From Marchantia polymorpha subsp. ruderalis (Eukaryota > Streptophyta > Marchantiopsida > Marchantiales > Marchantiaceae), in NCBI GenBank assembly GCA_037833965.1, contig AP031351.1, forward strand, positions 25,432,501 to 25,496,500: a DNA stretch of 64,000 nt. The letters run 5' to 3'. The notes beneath the pieces were generated by a model. It had not been told where the DNA came from. It did not search any database and worked only from the letters and a program-made list of their open reading frames with translations. Position numbers and translations under genes: made by a program. Positions 37,588-50,359 of the stretch are shown here, one piece after another. The stretch's first letter is position 1, and every line of letters begins with the position of its first letter.

Positions 37588-38880
37588 TTAATCCTTGAGC
37601 GTGGTCTGGATCAGCATGCGGCAAACCACGTACGGGTCCACATTGGCGGCGGGCCTGCGGTCCTCGAGGTAGCCCTTGTTGGCCAGGGACACGGGCAGGG
37701 GAATGCGGATCGAGGCACCACGGTCGGCGACGCCGGACTTGAAGGTGTCGATGTTGGCGGTCTCGTGCTTGCCGGTGAGGCGTCTCTCGTTGCCGAGCCC
37801 GTACTGGGCGATGTGCTCCTTGTGCTTCTTCGACAGCTTCTCGATGGCGGCCTTGATGGCGCTCATGCCGCCCTCCTCGCGCATGGCCTTGGTCGAGTAG
37901 TTGGTGTGCGCGCCGGCGCCGTTCCAGTCGCCCTGCATGGGCTTGGGCTCGAAGGTGCTGATGATGCCGAAGTCCTCGCCAAGGCGGTGCAGCAGCCACC
38001 GCGCGATCATCACGTGGTCGCCCGTCTCGAGAGGACCAGCCGGCCCGATCTGGAACTCCCATTGCCCGGGCATGACCTCGGCATTGATTCCGCTGATTTT
38101 GAGCCCGGCCTTGACGCAGGCGTCCAGATGCGCCTCGACCAGCGGTCGCCCGTAGACGGCCTCGAGCCCAACTCCGCAGTAGAAGGGGCCCTGCGGCGCA
38201 GGGTAGCCAGCGTCGGGCCAGCCGTAGGGGTGTCCGTTCTTGCCGAACATGGTGTACTCCTGCTCGAACCCGAACAGCGTCTCCTGCGCCAGCACGTCCT
38301 CCGACAGAATGTCCTCGATCAGGCGCCTCGTGTTGGTGCGGTGGGGCTTGCTATCGGGCGTCAGCACCTCGCACAGCACGAGCACATGGTGGTCACCGCG
38401 GATGGGGTCGGGGCACGAGAACACGGGCTTCAGGATGCAGTCGGAATTGTTGCCCTGCGCCTGGCCAGTGCTGGAGCCGTCGAACGACCACTCGGGGAAG
38501 TCGATGGATCCGGCGGGCAGCGGCTTGGGGATGACCTTCGTCTTCGAGCGCATCTCGTTGAACTTGATGCCCTTGGAGCCCTCCTGCCCGTCCATCCAGA
38601 TGTACTCAGCCTTCTGCGCCAGCTGCGCCACCACCCGCCCGGCGCCGGGTGCGCGCCTGGGGCGCGAGGCCAGCGCTGGCGCCACAGCGCCGCTCAGCTC
38701 ATTGTTCTGGCGCGAGGCCAGCGCGCCCGCCGAAGCGTTCCGGAACACCAATCCATTCCCCAAGCTCACGCTCGCGACCGCGGCCGAGCCCCGCCTCTCG
38801 GCACGAACGCTAGGCGCCGCCGCTGCGCTCCCCAATGCCGACGCTCCCACCACCGATACAGAGCTCGCTGCGCACGCCAT
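37588..38880 (-). CDS. Plastid-targeted glutamine synthetase, GSIIB type, single exon
   Basis: This ATP-dependent enzyme makes glutamine from glutamate and ammonium; in the plastid it feeds the GS/GOGAT cycle. A single uninterrupted 430-codon frame starts with MACAASSVSVVGASALGSAA, a Ser/Ala/Arg-rich plastid transit peptide of about 85 residues. The catalytic part begins near residue 91 (AEYIWMDGQEG). Conserved motifs are all present: FPEWSFDGSSTGQA, GFEQEYTMF, INAEVMPGQWEFQIGP, GDWNGAGAHTNYSTK, GNERRLTGKHETA and GYLEDRRP. The signatures SDCILKPVFSCPDPIRG, HRTNTRR and VKAGLKISGINAEV follow bacterial GlnII (actinobacterial and rhizobial) rather than the eukaryotic cytosolic/GS2 form of seed plants, so this is GSIIB, known from green algae and early land plants. 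It has no introns, unlike its neighbours, and very GC-rich codons. Confidence 0.95.
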   Translation of the reverse strand: MACAASSVSVVGASALGSAAAAPSVRAERRGSAAVASVSLGNGLVFRNASAGALASRQNNELSGAVAPALASRPRRAPGAGRVVAQLAQKAEYIWMDGQEGSKGIKFNEMRSKTKVIPKPLPAGSIDFPEWSFDGSSTGQAQGNNSDCILKPVFSCPDPIRGDHHVLVLCEVLTPDSKPHRTNTRRLIEDILSEDVLAQETLFGFEQEYTMFGKNGHPYGWPDAGYPAPQGPFYCGVGLEAVYGRPLVEAHLDACVKAGLKISGINAEVMPGQWEFQIGPAGPLETGDHVMIARWLLHRLGEDFGIISTFEPKPMQGDWNGAGAHTNYSTKAMREEGGMSAIKAAIEKLSKKHKEHIAQYGLGNERRLTGKHETANIDTFKSGVADRGASIRIPLPVSLANKGYLEDRRPAANVDPYVVCRMLIQTTLKD

Positions 38881-39410
38881 CGTTGCAAGCGCCGATGCCC
38901 GTCTCCCTGCCTGCGTCTGCGTTTGTCGGTCTGCTCGCTCTCTCGCTCTCGACGGGCGAGATGAGATGCTCTCGCTGCGTGTCTGTCTACTGTAATCTGC
39001 GCCCGATGCTGTCCCTCCGCTCGCTCCTCATCCCCTTCTTCTCCTCTCCTCGATCGCTTTGTCGCTTCCCGGCCAAGTGGAAAGCAAAGGCGAGAGGCGA
39101 GCGTGCCTCCTCCCTCGGCTGAAAGGGGAGGCGTTTCACCACAGTGCAATCCTGGCTAAAACCCTAAACTAGACAAGGCACTTTTTGGTGGCTCCATGGG
39201 TTTCTCCAAATATTGGGTGTCCTGATCCTCCCAGAGCTCCGGACTCGTGAATCAGGTTGATCCCCCCCTCCCCCCTTCCACTTTATTACTCTCCTGTCCA
39301 CAACAAAAAGTCGCCACGGCCAAATCCAGGCCCCTGGTGAATCTCGGACGCAGAAACATGCGACACCGGATAATCTACCCCTCCCCTAGGGCTGAGCAGC
39401 TATATATATC
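38881..39410 (-). promoter_or_regulatory. Probable promoter and leader of glutamine synthetase
   Basis: This GC-rich stretch lies upstream of the start codon at 38880. It has a telo-box-like AAACCCTAA on the plus strand at 39159-39167, a motif common in promoters of plant housekeeping genes. A TATA-like gatatatatag is read on the minus strand at 39410-39400, about 520 bp from the ATG. Both are motif matches only; the transcription start is not known. Confidence 0.35.
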
Positions 39411-42400
39411 GGCGCCCCCCAAATCCCCCCTCCCCGGCCCTCCTATATTGAGCTCGATCCCCTGCCACAGCACGAGCCGCAGGCTGGAATGCGCCCTGGT
39501 AATTCGGCACGACTCTGTTGATGCCGCTCTCTGGCCACTCGATTCAGCCTGCTCGCATGGTCAAGATATCAGAGGCCCAATTCCTCCATTCCCCCCCCCT
39601 CCTCCTCCCCTCTTCGAATAATCCATTCCCCACCCCTTCGGTCCTGTGGCCGGAAGAAGGATGAAGGATGAAAGGATGAAAGGATGAAGCCCCGGATTCA
39701 ATCCCTGCGCGCTAGGCGTTCGGATCGGTGGTGGTCTCAGAGTTTAGGTGTCCGTCCCTCCATCTTTCCATGACCAGGGCTCTCGCACTTCGCGGGAAGG
39801 AACTCATGAACTTCGGTTACGTTAGAAGAGCCCACTTCCATTCGTCTGTCACTCACTGGCGACTCGTCGGTTCGTTTTGAGCCATGGAGGGAGGAGCTGA
39901 TTAATGTGTCCCTCTCCACACCAAGAGTGTGTCGATTCCTGGATCGGGATTTGATCACGGGGACGATACGAAGAACCTCTACAGCTCACTCCCGTCCCCA
40001 GTTCGGGACGCATTTGCCAGCAAAGGCAAGTTGGCAGCACGTGAATCTCTACGCCAGGCGATTATTGATGGCCGACGAGGCCTGTTTGCCATCGGGGTAG
40101 AACAGGTGTACACTCCGATTTTCATTTCCAGGGTCGGAATTCCCTTATGAATGTCCTCTTTGATTAATGTCCGTCTTATTAACGGGCCGGACCTCTCTCG
40201 GGGACGGGTCACGGGTCGAAACAGGTCACTCGAAATTGTCCACACCGACCCCGACCCACCCCCAGCCCCACAGGCATCTCGGCTCCCGATACAATAATTT
40301 AAACAATCAAAAATATAATTTTTTCATTAGCTCCGCGACCCTCTTGCTATCTAATCGCATGCCTACCATGCGCGGAGGTCGAGGTCGAGGTCCCCAGGGG
40401 GTATCAAAATTATAAGGAGCTCACAGGAAACCTCGCGTAGTGTACATGAGGACGACGGTGAGCAGGGCAGGAGGAAGGGGAGGAAGGAGAGGGAGGGGGT
40501 GCCTGCGAGATCCACCACGAGTCCAGAGAGAATCAGATAAGAGCGGAGTGCGCGGATTGGCGGAAGCTCGCGCAGGAGGGATCGCATCGCGAAAAAGTGG
40601 GTGCTTGCTTTCGACGCTCGATGCGATGTAGGCAGGCTGGTGAATCGGTGGCAGCAGTAAATGGTTTCGTGGAAAAATCAGGTCAGGGATCATTCTATAA
40701 ACGGGTCCCTGAGCATGGGAAGATGCTCGCGGCCAAAAAGGCTTTCAGCTGCCCTGAGGGCCTGAGGCTCTCGCCGTCCACTGGTCATGGTGGTCAGATT
40801 TAGCTCCGAGTCCACAGTGGCCGTAGCCCCAACCGCTCCCACTGGAGCTGGCCATGAATCCAAGCGATTGAGTCCATCGCTGAAGCCGCAGCGAGCGAGC
40901 TGCGCACCTCAGCCTGGCCCCTGCCGAGCTGCCTGCCTGCCTCTCTGCCTGGCTGACGACCATGGAACCTGATCCTCAGCTCGAGCTCTCGAGAGCTCTC
41001 GGCAGATCGCCCTGCATGACTGGACTCCGAAAGGACGGACGAGGCTCTTCTCAGCTGCGACGCGACGCTTGGTTGCAGAAGCCCCGAGGACAATTGGCTA
41101 CCCGACCCCTGGAATGGATATGGGTTGATCGGCTGGGGTCCAGCTTGTGGAGTGTCGGCTGACTCGGACCCCCAGACATTGTCAGCCGCTATGCTTCCGT
41201 CACTGCAGCCAAGAGTCGCTTTTGCCTTCCCCGAGTCGATCGATGCCTCGTTGTGTCACACGGTTACCGCATCGCTGGACTCATCGAAAACAACTTGCGA
41301 ACTGGATGATCGATTTGATCGCTTTCGGCTGCGATCCGAGAGCCACCTTCTCCTCCGCACTGTAATTCCATATCCTCTACTGTATCGTCCCGTCCGTCTG
41401 TGTGTGACAGGAAAATCGACGCCGCGATGGCCACGCTTTCCAGAGCATTCATGTCCCTATGTCTTTTTTTCGTTCTTCGGTAAATCGCCGAGGCTTCGCT
41501 CTATTGTCCCCGTGTCTCACGGACGGATTCAGATCGGCTGCAAGACCTCAAGATCACAGGTCTTTTTTCCGTCGGCCACTCTTTGAAACTCACCCGCCGA
41601 CCTTAAATTTCTCGACTCACGCAATTCTCGATAAAAAGTATCTCGGGACTTTTGAATGAACCGAGCCGGAGCCAGAGCCAGAGCCAGAGCCGGAGCTTTC
41701 TTCACGTCGATCGGATCCGTTCTGAACAACGTGGCACAATGTGATCCAAAGACTCACCTCTTCGATGTCTCGACCCTCGCTCCTGAACAAACGAATGACC
41801 ATCCACTCTAGCTCAGAGTGATCCATTTGTGCCTCGCGCACACGAGATGAGATGAAATCGACAGGCGCAATCTCTCGGCAGTTCTCACGAGAAATTGCAG
41901 CGTCGGGCCTTCATAGTCAACAAGTGGAGGCAGAGATTATTATCACTTTGTCACATGTAGGCCCAGGATACCCTGACCCGAGTGGGAACCAGGCTTTTGT
42001 CACTGCTGGTGAAATTCCAGGCGGCCTTTTCCTTCTAGTAAGTTAATTTACATTGACCGAAATTCAACGACAACAACGAAGAATCGTCAGGTGCGAGAAG
42101 TCACTGTGGCCCACGAAAGCTGCGATCTGCTCCGCACACTGTAGAAGATACAGCGCGCACCAGGAAGCGAAGTTACGACGATCGATCTCGACCAAAGTTA
42201 CCCTCGACCCCAATTAATCTGAGCATGAACCGTGTTATTTCTCAGAGGTACGACCTGCGCGAGAACCACCGAGCGTAACATGTTCGTTGTCGATTCGGGG
42301 GCGGGGCGGCATAGGATGCCAGACGCTGCAGGAACGGCGCCGGGGCCGATAAAAAGACGCGCTTGGACTGATCGTTGTCTTTGGTTGACCAGATTTGTGT

Positions 42401-42800
42401 TGCTGCTGGAGCACGGAAGAGCTGCAAAACTCGTCGTCGATGCCGTCGGCCTGCAAAGGTTCGACATGTTTCCCATCGATCCAAAGATAGATTGAAGGTC
42501 CAATTTTAGCTCCCCCTCCCCTCGAGCTACCAAGCTCTGGACGGGGAGATGCACGTCTCCTTCCCTCGGGTCCATCTCCGAGCTGCTCTCGAATGCCTTC
42601 GCTCTGCCGACAACAAATACCTCCGTAACGGTTTCATGGACCCCATCCGCTTTAGGAGAATCCATCGAGCATCCACTCCCTGCCTAATCATGCTCGAGAT
42701 GGATGGATGAATGTTGTCCTGAATCCGAGCAAATAATGTTCAGAAGTTACGGAGGATGTGGGTGTGACTTATCTCCATGCGATCGAAGGCATGCATAGCT
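39411..42800. other. GC-moderate spacer with short tandem repeats, no firm gene
   Basis: This block has two short tandem arrays: ggatgaaa-type at about 39659-39689, and agccag/agccgg-type at about 41663-41697. A plus-strand candidate exon at 39929-40106 reads LYSSLPSPVRDAFASKGKLA and ends at a good donor (gaacag/gtgtac), but no matching downstream exon was found. A minus-strand frame at 42198-42665 (155 codons) has no recognised domain. The region may hold part of an unrecognised gene. Confidence 0.3.
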
Positions 42801-45800
42801 AAATCTTCTGGTCTCTATCATTCATGTATACTTAATTAATCAGTCTTTGGCTGACCATCTTATTTAGTGTAGACCATGAAGTACACAGAATATCTCACAG
42901 AGTCGAATGTACTGAATCATGGGCTGCATATTGACGAACATACTTAATATGAAATCTTTGGCTGAAGACTCAAATCTAAGTCAAAGTATATGATCTTCCT
43001 CTTGTCAAATCTGCAATTTTGTCACAACAAAAGTTATTGTGCATTTTTACAGCTTCTTAACTATAAATGTACAAATAACACCACGGGTGCGATACATTGG
43101 CTTCCTATGATTACTCATTATATACTGTAGTATGTAGACTTTTTTACTTATCTCTTATTATGATGCTCTTGTCGTAGCCTCATCTTAACTTTCTTCCTTG
43201 TTATTGGTACAATATAGTATAATCTCTACTACAGTACGTGGTTTCTATCTCATAACTCTTACATCGAAAGAAGATATATTTTTTATAAACTACAATAAAA
43301 TCATTAAGATGAAATACTTATTCAAAAATTTCAATAATCATTTTTTCTCCAAGAAATGATACAGAAAGAGTGAACATAAAGGCATCATAACATATTTTAT
43401 ATTCCAACATAAAACTTGTATTTCCAATCATATTAGAAAATTTCCACCTTTTTCTTTATTTCTGCATATTGTAAACTAATGAGTAGACATCTTAGAGAGT
43501 ACATGGTCGGCTAATATTTTATAAATGCATTATGTTCCAAGAGAACTATGTTCACCTTCAATAGCATCTATTTCGATAAAAAATATACTCCAGTGTAATT
43601 TACAGATAAAAGTTGTAACCAACTGTAATCTACAAGGTCTAAGATTTTCCAACAACTGAAAATTCTAAATTTGTTGCAAATGATTCTCTAGTTTCCGAAA
43701 CTCATAACGTGTAGTAATAATATGACCACACCTACAATAGAAATGAATGTTGACAAACTTTTCAAACATAACCTAGTGGATTTCTCAGGTCTTGTTTAAG
43801 CAGATTATTTGATGTCTTGCGAAAAATGTATTTTCTTTATATAAAAAATCGTAATTTTCCATACTATGTATTAGCGACCAAAATATTTAGATCATATATT
43901 CGAATAGAAATTAGTTAATATTTTTGAAAATTCATCAAATATAAAAACAAGTGTTAAACCATCTTCATGTCATATATTATAGATTTTTATTATTATTTTC
44001 AAAGAAAAAAATTTCCAACATATCATTTATTCATTTTTTAAATTCTAAATGGAAATAACACTTACTCAAGAACCATTTTTTTAAACATAATAAAGCTCCA
44101 TTATTCAAAATATTGAAAAATGGAAAATTTAACATCAATTCTGTCTTGCAACTGTTGACGAAATAAATAAACCATGAGTTTAGAAAATGACTGGTATTCT
44201 TTCTAAGAAAAGGTAAACTAGTTGGAGTCGATTCTTTTAACTCACCATGAATGATTTAATCAAATGCTACTGTGTAAATAACAAGTCACCTTTTCAGTCT
44301 AGGTTCTTAACGTTCTACGAACTTTATAATCAGCGATTGTCAAATAAGTCTTGTCACTTCTCGGCATGGATAGAAAAACACAAAGTATTTCTTTGCGAGA
44401 TTAGAATTAATTGGATCGGATACTATCCGATGCACATCAAATATAGTCCACACATCAAATCATGGAAAAAATAAACTTGTCCTTGTTAACTTAAAAATAT
44501 ACTAAATGCAGATTCCAAGTTATCATTACCAAAGTTTTTAATATCACTAACAAAACATTATAGTAAGTTGTTGGTATGTTATACTAATGGCGTTGATGTA
44601 AATTATTGTTCCATTGAACGTAAGAACACAGGTTTTTTAAATGACACCATATGTATATATATATTTATGTACAAATTTTGTATTCAATCATACTCTCGTG
44701 GTCTGTAAATTCATCCTCTCACATCCCAGCTAAGCCTAGTGAACTTTGTCTAGATTGACCACAACTTCATATCAGCCCAGTGACGAAAAGTATTCTTCAT
44801 CATGTCAACCATACTTTGACCTTTGCGACATAGGGACCTTAAAGTCTGTCCAAAGCAAGGTGAAGGACAGTCACTAAATAAATGCTATTCAAAGTCACCC
44901 CCCCCCCCCCCCCCCCCCCCTTCTTCAACATTCAACTTGCTGTACTAGAGTTCGAGCTGAATTTGCTGATGTGTGCACGCATGCACAAGTTGTAGCACAT
45001 TCATGAACCAGTCCGGAGAGAAGCTATGATACTTCGATGAGACCCACTCATCGGTTCACATACTCTGAATGTACCTTCCAACGAAAATCGAGTCCTGGAG
45101 TGAATATTGAACCAGGACGTAATCATGAAAGTCCAGCGATTTCGAATTTCCACACCCATCCATTTTACAGGTAACCGTACGGCTTATCCGATCAACTTTA
45201 CTTCCATGGCTGTTCACCTTGCGATGAGTGTCCAATCTGCGGGGACGTCGTCATGAAATGAGTAACTTGAAACAAAAGAATCATCCACCTTAGATTACAG
45301 ATGGGTTTAAGGGAATACGAAAAGCTATGAGGTTACCTGTAAACTTTACCCAATCGTTGTCTCCATGGATGAAATCATTTACTTATCAGGGTATTAACCC
45401 CATGACCATCCCATTGTCATGTATTGATATATTTTCAATATCTAGTTTGAGCATGTGTCATGATATTAAATTTCAAAAAGTCAAACACTCTTTCATGATT
45501 ATATCCAATAATTCACTAATTTAATCCGTATAATTGTTTTTTTAAGTTGAAAAGATTATCGCAAAAACTTGGAAAATAATTTTACAAAATATATTTTGCA
45601 AATGTAATAATATCTGTTTTGTTTCAATTTTGATAATTTTAATCAGTACGTATAAGACCAAGCAATTTCCATAAAAAAGGTCTAACAAATGTATTTTAAA
45701 AATACAAATATTTTGTAAGAAAGCTTTGTGTATACCTCGACATAGCTTCCGTTAGTTGAATCATAGGATTTAATGTCGATTCTAATCTTACTTTTCTCGT

Positions 45801-48800
45801 GAACTTTCTTGTCAATTGATATCATAATGATAAAAATCACATAAAATCAATTATATTAATAAAATAATATAATCATATATGATCCAAAATGAAAAACTAT
45901 GATCAACACAAATTTGATGTTCCAAGTGAATACAAATTTTGAAACTCATTAATATAAGAGTATAATTGTAGATGAATCAAAATTACAAACTGTGATTAGA
46001 ACAAAATGATGATTTAAAGTGTTGATATGAACATGACTGATCATATTAAATTAACACAAAAGAACATTTTGAAAAATTTGAAGTTGTGATCCAAAAAAAT
46101 ACAAAATGATATGGAATGTTGAAAAAAGCTTGAAATAACTAGTTAAAAAAATCAATCAGACAACAAAATTGGATACAAATATGCCAATACATATCATAAA
46201 AACGCTTATTCAAATGTATACAAATTAATCAGACAACTATTAACACAAGAGGATGTAAATCATGATATGCTTTTTAAAAATGAATGGAAACAGATTAATT
46301 TTATAGTTATCACTTCATATATAGTATACTTCAAAATTCTTTTAAAAATGTGTATAACCATTCAATAAAAATATCGAAACAAACGTTTCTATGAATTTCA
46401 TATAAAACAATGACGATATAGTACATTGATCATAAATTTTGATACATATTTAACTGAATAAATAAAAAAGTCTTACTCTAAAGTGAAAAGAATTTTCAAT
46501 ATAATTTTGATATGTAATTATAATCTCAAATATTAACACAATATATTGAGTCATATGCTTCAAATAGAAGATGAAAAATTTTAATGAATAAATAAGAGTA
46601 AAAAAAATAAATTTAAAATCCCATAGAAAGAAACTTAAGCAATAAATTTAAAATGATGAAAAAAAATATAAAATAATTATGCTTTAACAAAATATGAATC
46701 AGAATAAAAAGAAAGGTGTGAAAACATGAAATGAATACGTTGATAGGAAATATTGTTTTAGAAATTTGATCCTTTGAAAAAATGTAAACTTGAGTAAAAT
46801 TTTAATTAATATAAAATGAAAAAAATTTATTTAAAAAAAATTAAAACATTTGAATCGTGTTATAAAATAATTAAATATCAAATAGAATTTAAAAATATGA
46901 GTCAAAAAAATACTTATAGAAATGACCAAGCCCAAAACAAACAAGTAAAAAAATTAAATGTCAGTTCATATATAATTATGTTGGCTATATGATATACGAT
47001 TAAAAAATGATGGAAACAAAACAACAACTGAATTTTCAAAAACCAAATTTAAAATCTGAAAATTGTACGATATAATTTATTTTGTATCAATTAAAAATAA
47101 GATAATGATTATATATATAACGCTTAAGTTTAAATTTATTGAATAAATATATTTTAAGAAAATATTTTGCGCAGAAATGAGAAAAAAATTTAAAATTTTT
47201 AAAAATTCATGATTATGTCATTAAAAATTGAATTTTCCATTATGTAATTATTTGATTAATTTAAAAGACTGAAAAAATGATTCTTTGGCATATGAAAAAG
47301 TTTGAGTTTCTGAAAAGTTAAGCTCAGTAAAACTTCTAAGTGATTAGTATTATCTTTTAATTTCAAATAAGCATAAAAATAGTAATAAATTATGAAATAC
47401 TAATAGAAATTTAAATGTAAAAATATTTTTATTTACAAAAATTATAATAGATTAAAATTTAAACCATTTGTGTGAAAAAAACCAAAATCAATAAAAAAGA
47501 ACTTAATATGACAAATTCCTCCAAAGTTTGAATTTTTTTTCTCGATTATTATGCATTTTTTGAATATGCATTTTTACTTATAAAAATCAACAAAATTGAT
47601 TATAATTTATTTAAACACAATCTATAGCCCGTTATTAAAAATTATTTAAAGGAATATTTTTGAATGTAATACATATTTCACCATGCCTATTAAATATAAT
47701 TTGTGTAGATTCACTTAAATGATGTTTAACGATTAGTATCATTGAAAAAATATCAACATTGTTGATTGATTTATGATGAACATATAATATTTATTTTAAA
47801 AGATTTATAATTTTGGAGGTAATTTGACAAGTAATAAGTTTTCATTTTAAAAACTATGTTGAATTTTATTTTGAAAAAATTATAATCAAAAAAAATTTAG
47901 AATAAATAAAATATGTAAGCATTTTAAAATAACTTAAGAAAATATCTTTAATCCAGATTTAATTGATAATACTTACACTTTATAGTTTTTAAAGATCAAT
48001 ATTTGGACTTATTAAGATTAGTTTTGCATCTGATAAACTATTTTGAATTGGTTTGATGCCAAATTATTTAATATAGAAGATATAACTACAAAAACAAGAA
48101 ACTTTTTTCTAGTGATGATTGAATGTTTGTAAATAATTACTTTCAGCATGGAAAAATGTGTAGTAAACTAAAAATGTATTTTTCCGTAATTGACTTTTAA
48201 CTTTGAAATTGATAAAAAGACAAAGCTCAAACATTGCAATTCATTATATTATTTCAAAAAATTTGCTTGACAACTTTTTTTTTTCAAATGATTCACAATA
48301 TATTTGGTTCTCAAGACGTATTAAAGTATAAATGTGATTGAAAAAATAGTGACAGAGTTGTGATAAATTCTATAAATAAAGAAATTATACAGATATTTTT
48401 ATTCATAGTATAAAATATATTCACACATTAATTTGATTTTATTTTACATTTATTTCAATAACAAAGAATATAAAATTGAAAGTGATGTCATATTGTAATC
48501 TAATCTATTTTTTATTTGCTTATTTTGTACATTGCTAATATTATGCTCAATATACAATTTGAAATTATTTTAATATGGCAATAAGATACTTTTGTCCTCG
48601 CAAATGTATTTCGATCAATTTGATAAAAAGTGAATAGTGGTGATGTCAGCCAAAAATTGAAATATGATGGCAAACATTTGCAAGATAATATTATTCAGTA
48701 TGATATTGTGATGATTAAATATTTCGATATAAGTAAACATTATAACAAAATTTATTAATTTTTATCTTTTTTTGAAATAAAAAATATCTGAATTTTTGAA

Positions 48801-50042
48801 TTATAACTAGATTATTATTTTTTTAATAAGAAGAGAAAAATTGAGCAAAATAATTTATAACAACACCGAAAAATATTAACGTAACATATTTCTGCTTTCA
48901 ATGTATTGATTTTGCAAATGATCTTTTAATAACTTGTAAGAATATCACTAATGATTTTTATTAAATTTTAATCTTTTTATAGCACAATATGAATAAAACT
49001 TTTTATTCTATATCAAAGTATCTCATGAAACAAATGTGCCACATAGTGTATTGGATTACACAATAATATTCAAAAATTGGAAATCATTCATTTCATCAAA
49101 TTTAGACTTAAAAGTATATTTTGATTTACAACCGATGCAATAATTATAATTTATATAATAAATAAGAACAATTAAGTCAAATTTTTTTTTGAATTTTTTT
49201 TAAAATTATTAAATAAATAAATAAATATTAAATTGAGTATCATAGAAAAATAAATGATTGATCAAAACATCACTTTAAGTATATTACCTTTTCATACTTA
49301 TGTAATGTGAAAATTTTAATTTATAGTTGTTTAATCTTTTTTATCAGAAGTATTAAAAGTTTATTGATATTTAAAACTATTGTTGCATAACACTAAACGA
49401 TACCGTAAAAATAAAGATTTATGACATTTGATATGAAAAAAAAATTATTTGAAAAATAAAAATGAATTTTATATGATCAATTATATCATATTTTTTAAGT
49501 TTCAACTATATTAAAAAATACCAAAAATTATTTAATTGGAATCTAAATATTAAAATTAGCTACTTGGTATTTTTTAAAACAATATAATTTTCTAAATAAA
49601 TAATTTTTTTATTATGTTGTGGAGTTTTACTTGAATTAGTTTGCAAGTAACTTCTCGAAGTGAATGTCAAGTGGTCATTATTTAACCTTGTCCATAGAAC
49701 AAGGAGTAAACCTCCTATGGTAGTTGAGTAGTTTTCATTTTAATGACGAATCTAGTATTTATGTGTGGCATCTACTAGTTAGTGGATTTGATTGTTTCTT
49801 GTGAAATTCCCTATGCTATAGTACTTAAGGTATGCTTAGTGAAAAGTCATTGACCTACAGTGATTGCTTCATATAAGGATGGTTGATTTGAGTAACTATG
49901 TGGTTTAACAAGGAGAATTCGTGATTTTAACATTCTCTTCCTTCACTTTAGTTTGACTCTATGCCAGAAGTACTTTCAGATAGTTTATCTGAAAATTTAA
50001 TAATTTGATCAACATATTAATAAGTCAATGGTATTTTGAAAC
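42801..50042. other. Extremely AT-rich gene desert
   Basis: Between about 45500 and 49650 nearly every codon window in all frames contains stops, and the composition is dominated by A and T. No gene, RNA or element with defined ends is seen. Positions 44690-45320 are less AT-biased and contain the poly-C tract. A mild increase in complexity at 49620-50000 borders the copia relic. Confidence 0.5.
44898..44930. repeat. Poly-C homopolymer, 33 C
   Basis: Thirty-three consecutive C residues follow aaagtca and precede ttcttcaac. This is the only long G/C homopolymer in the window and stands in otherwise AT-rich DNA. Confidence 0.9.
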
Positions 50043-50311
50043 ATCATAGTTTACCTTCAATATTGACTAGCTCAATCATCAAAGTCTACCGTCAACATAG
50101 ACTAGTTCAATCACCAGAGTCTACCATCAATATTGACTAGTTCAATCACTGGAGTCTATAGTCAATCTTGACTTGTTCAATCATTAGAATTTACCGACAA
50201 TCTTAACTTGCTCAATCATGTGCTCGGGAACATTACCAGTATCAATGTTACTTCTTACTCAATCATGTGCTCAGTAACATTACCAATATCTGTGCTCCTT
50301 CTTGATCATTA
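50043..50311. repeat. Tandem array, five 35-bp units and two longer variants
   Basis: Consecutive units share the pattern agtctacc.tcaa..t.gact followed by agttcaatca. Five are about 35 bp long (50043-50220), and two related units of about 47 and 43 bp (beginning gtgctc) follow to 50311. The unit length is not a multiple of three, so the array is not maintained as protein repeats. It adjoins the copia fragment. Confidence 0.7.
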
Positions 50312-50359
50312 ATCACATAATGATCAAACTCTACCTCAACCATACATGTGAGGGGGAAT

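Noticed and set aside
37492-38964. 490-codon plus-strand open frame opposite glutamine synthetase
   Set aside because: It is the antisense shadow of the GC-rich GS gene; composition alone keeps it open and it has no domain.
42198-42665. 155-codon minus-strand frame
   Set aside because: No recognised motif and several competing open frames on the other strand in the same GC-rich stretch.
49620-50000. Possible copia RNase H region on the plus strand
   Set aside because: A few residues (EIPYA) fit, but stops and the opposite strand of the nearby copia fragment make it unconvincing.
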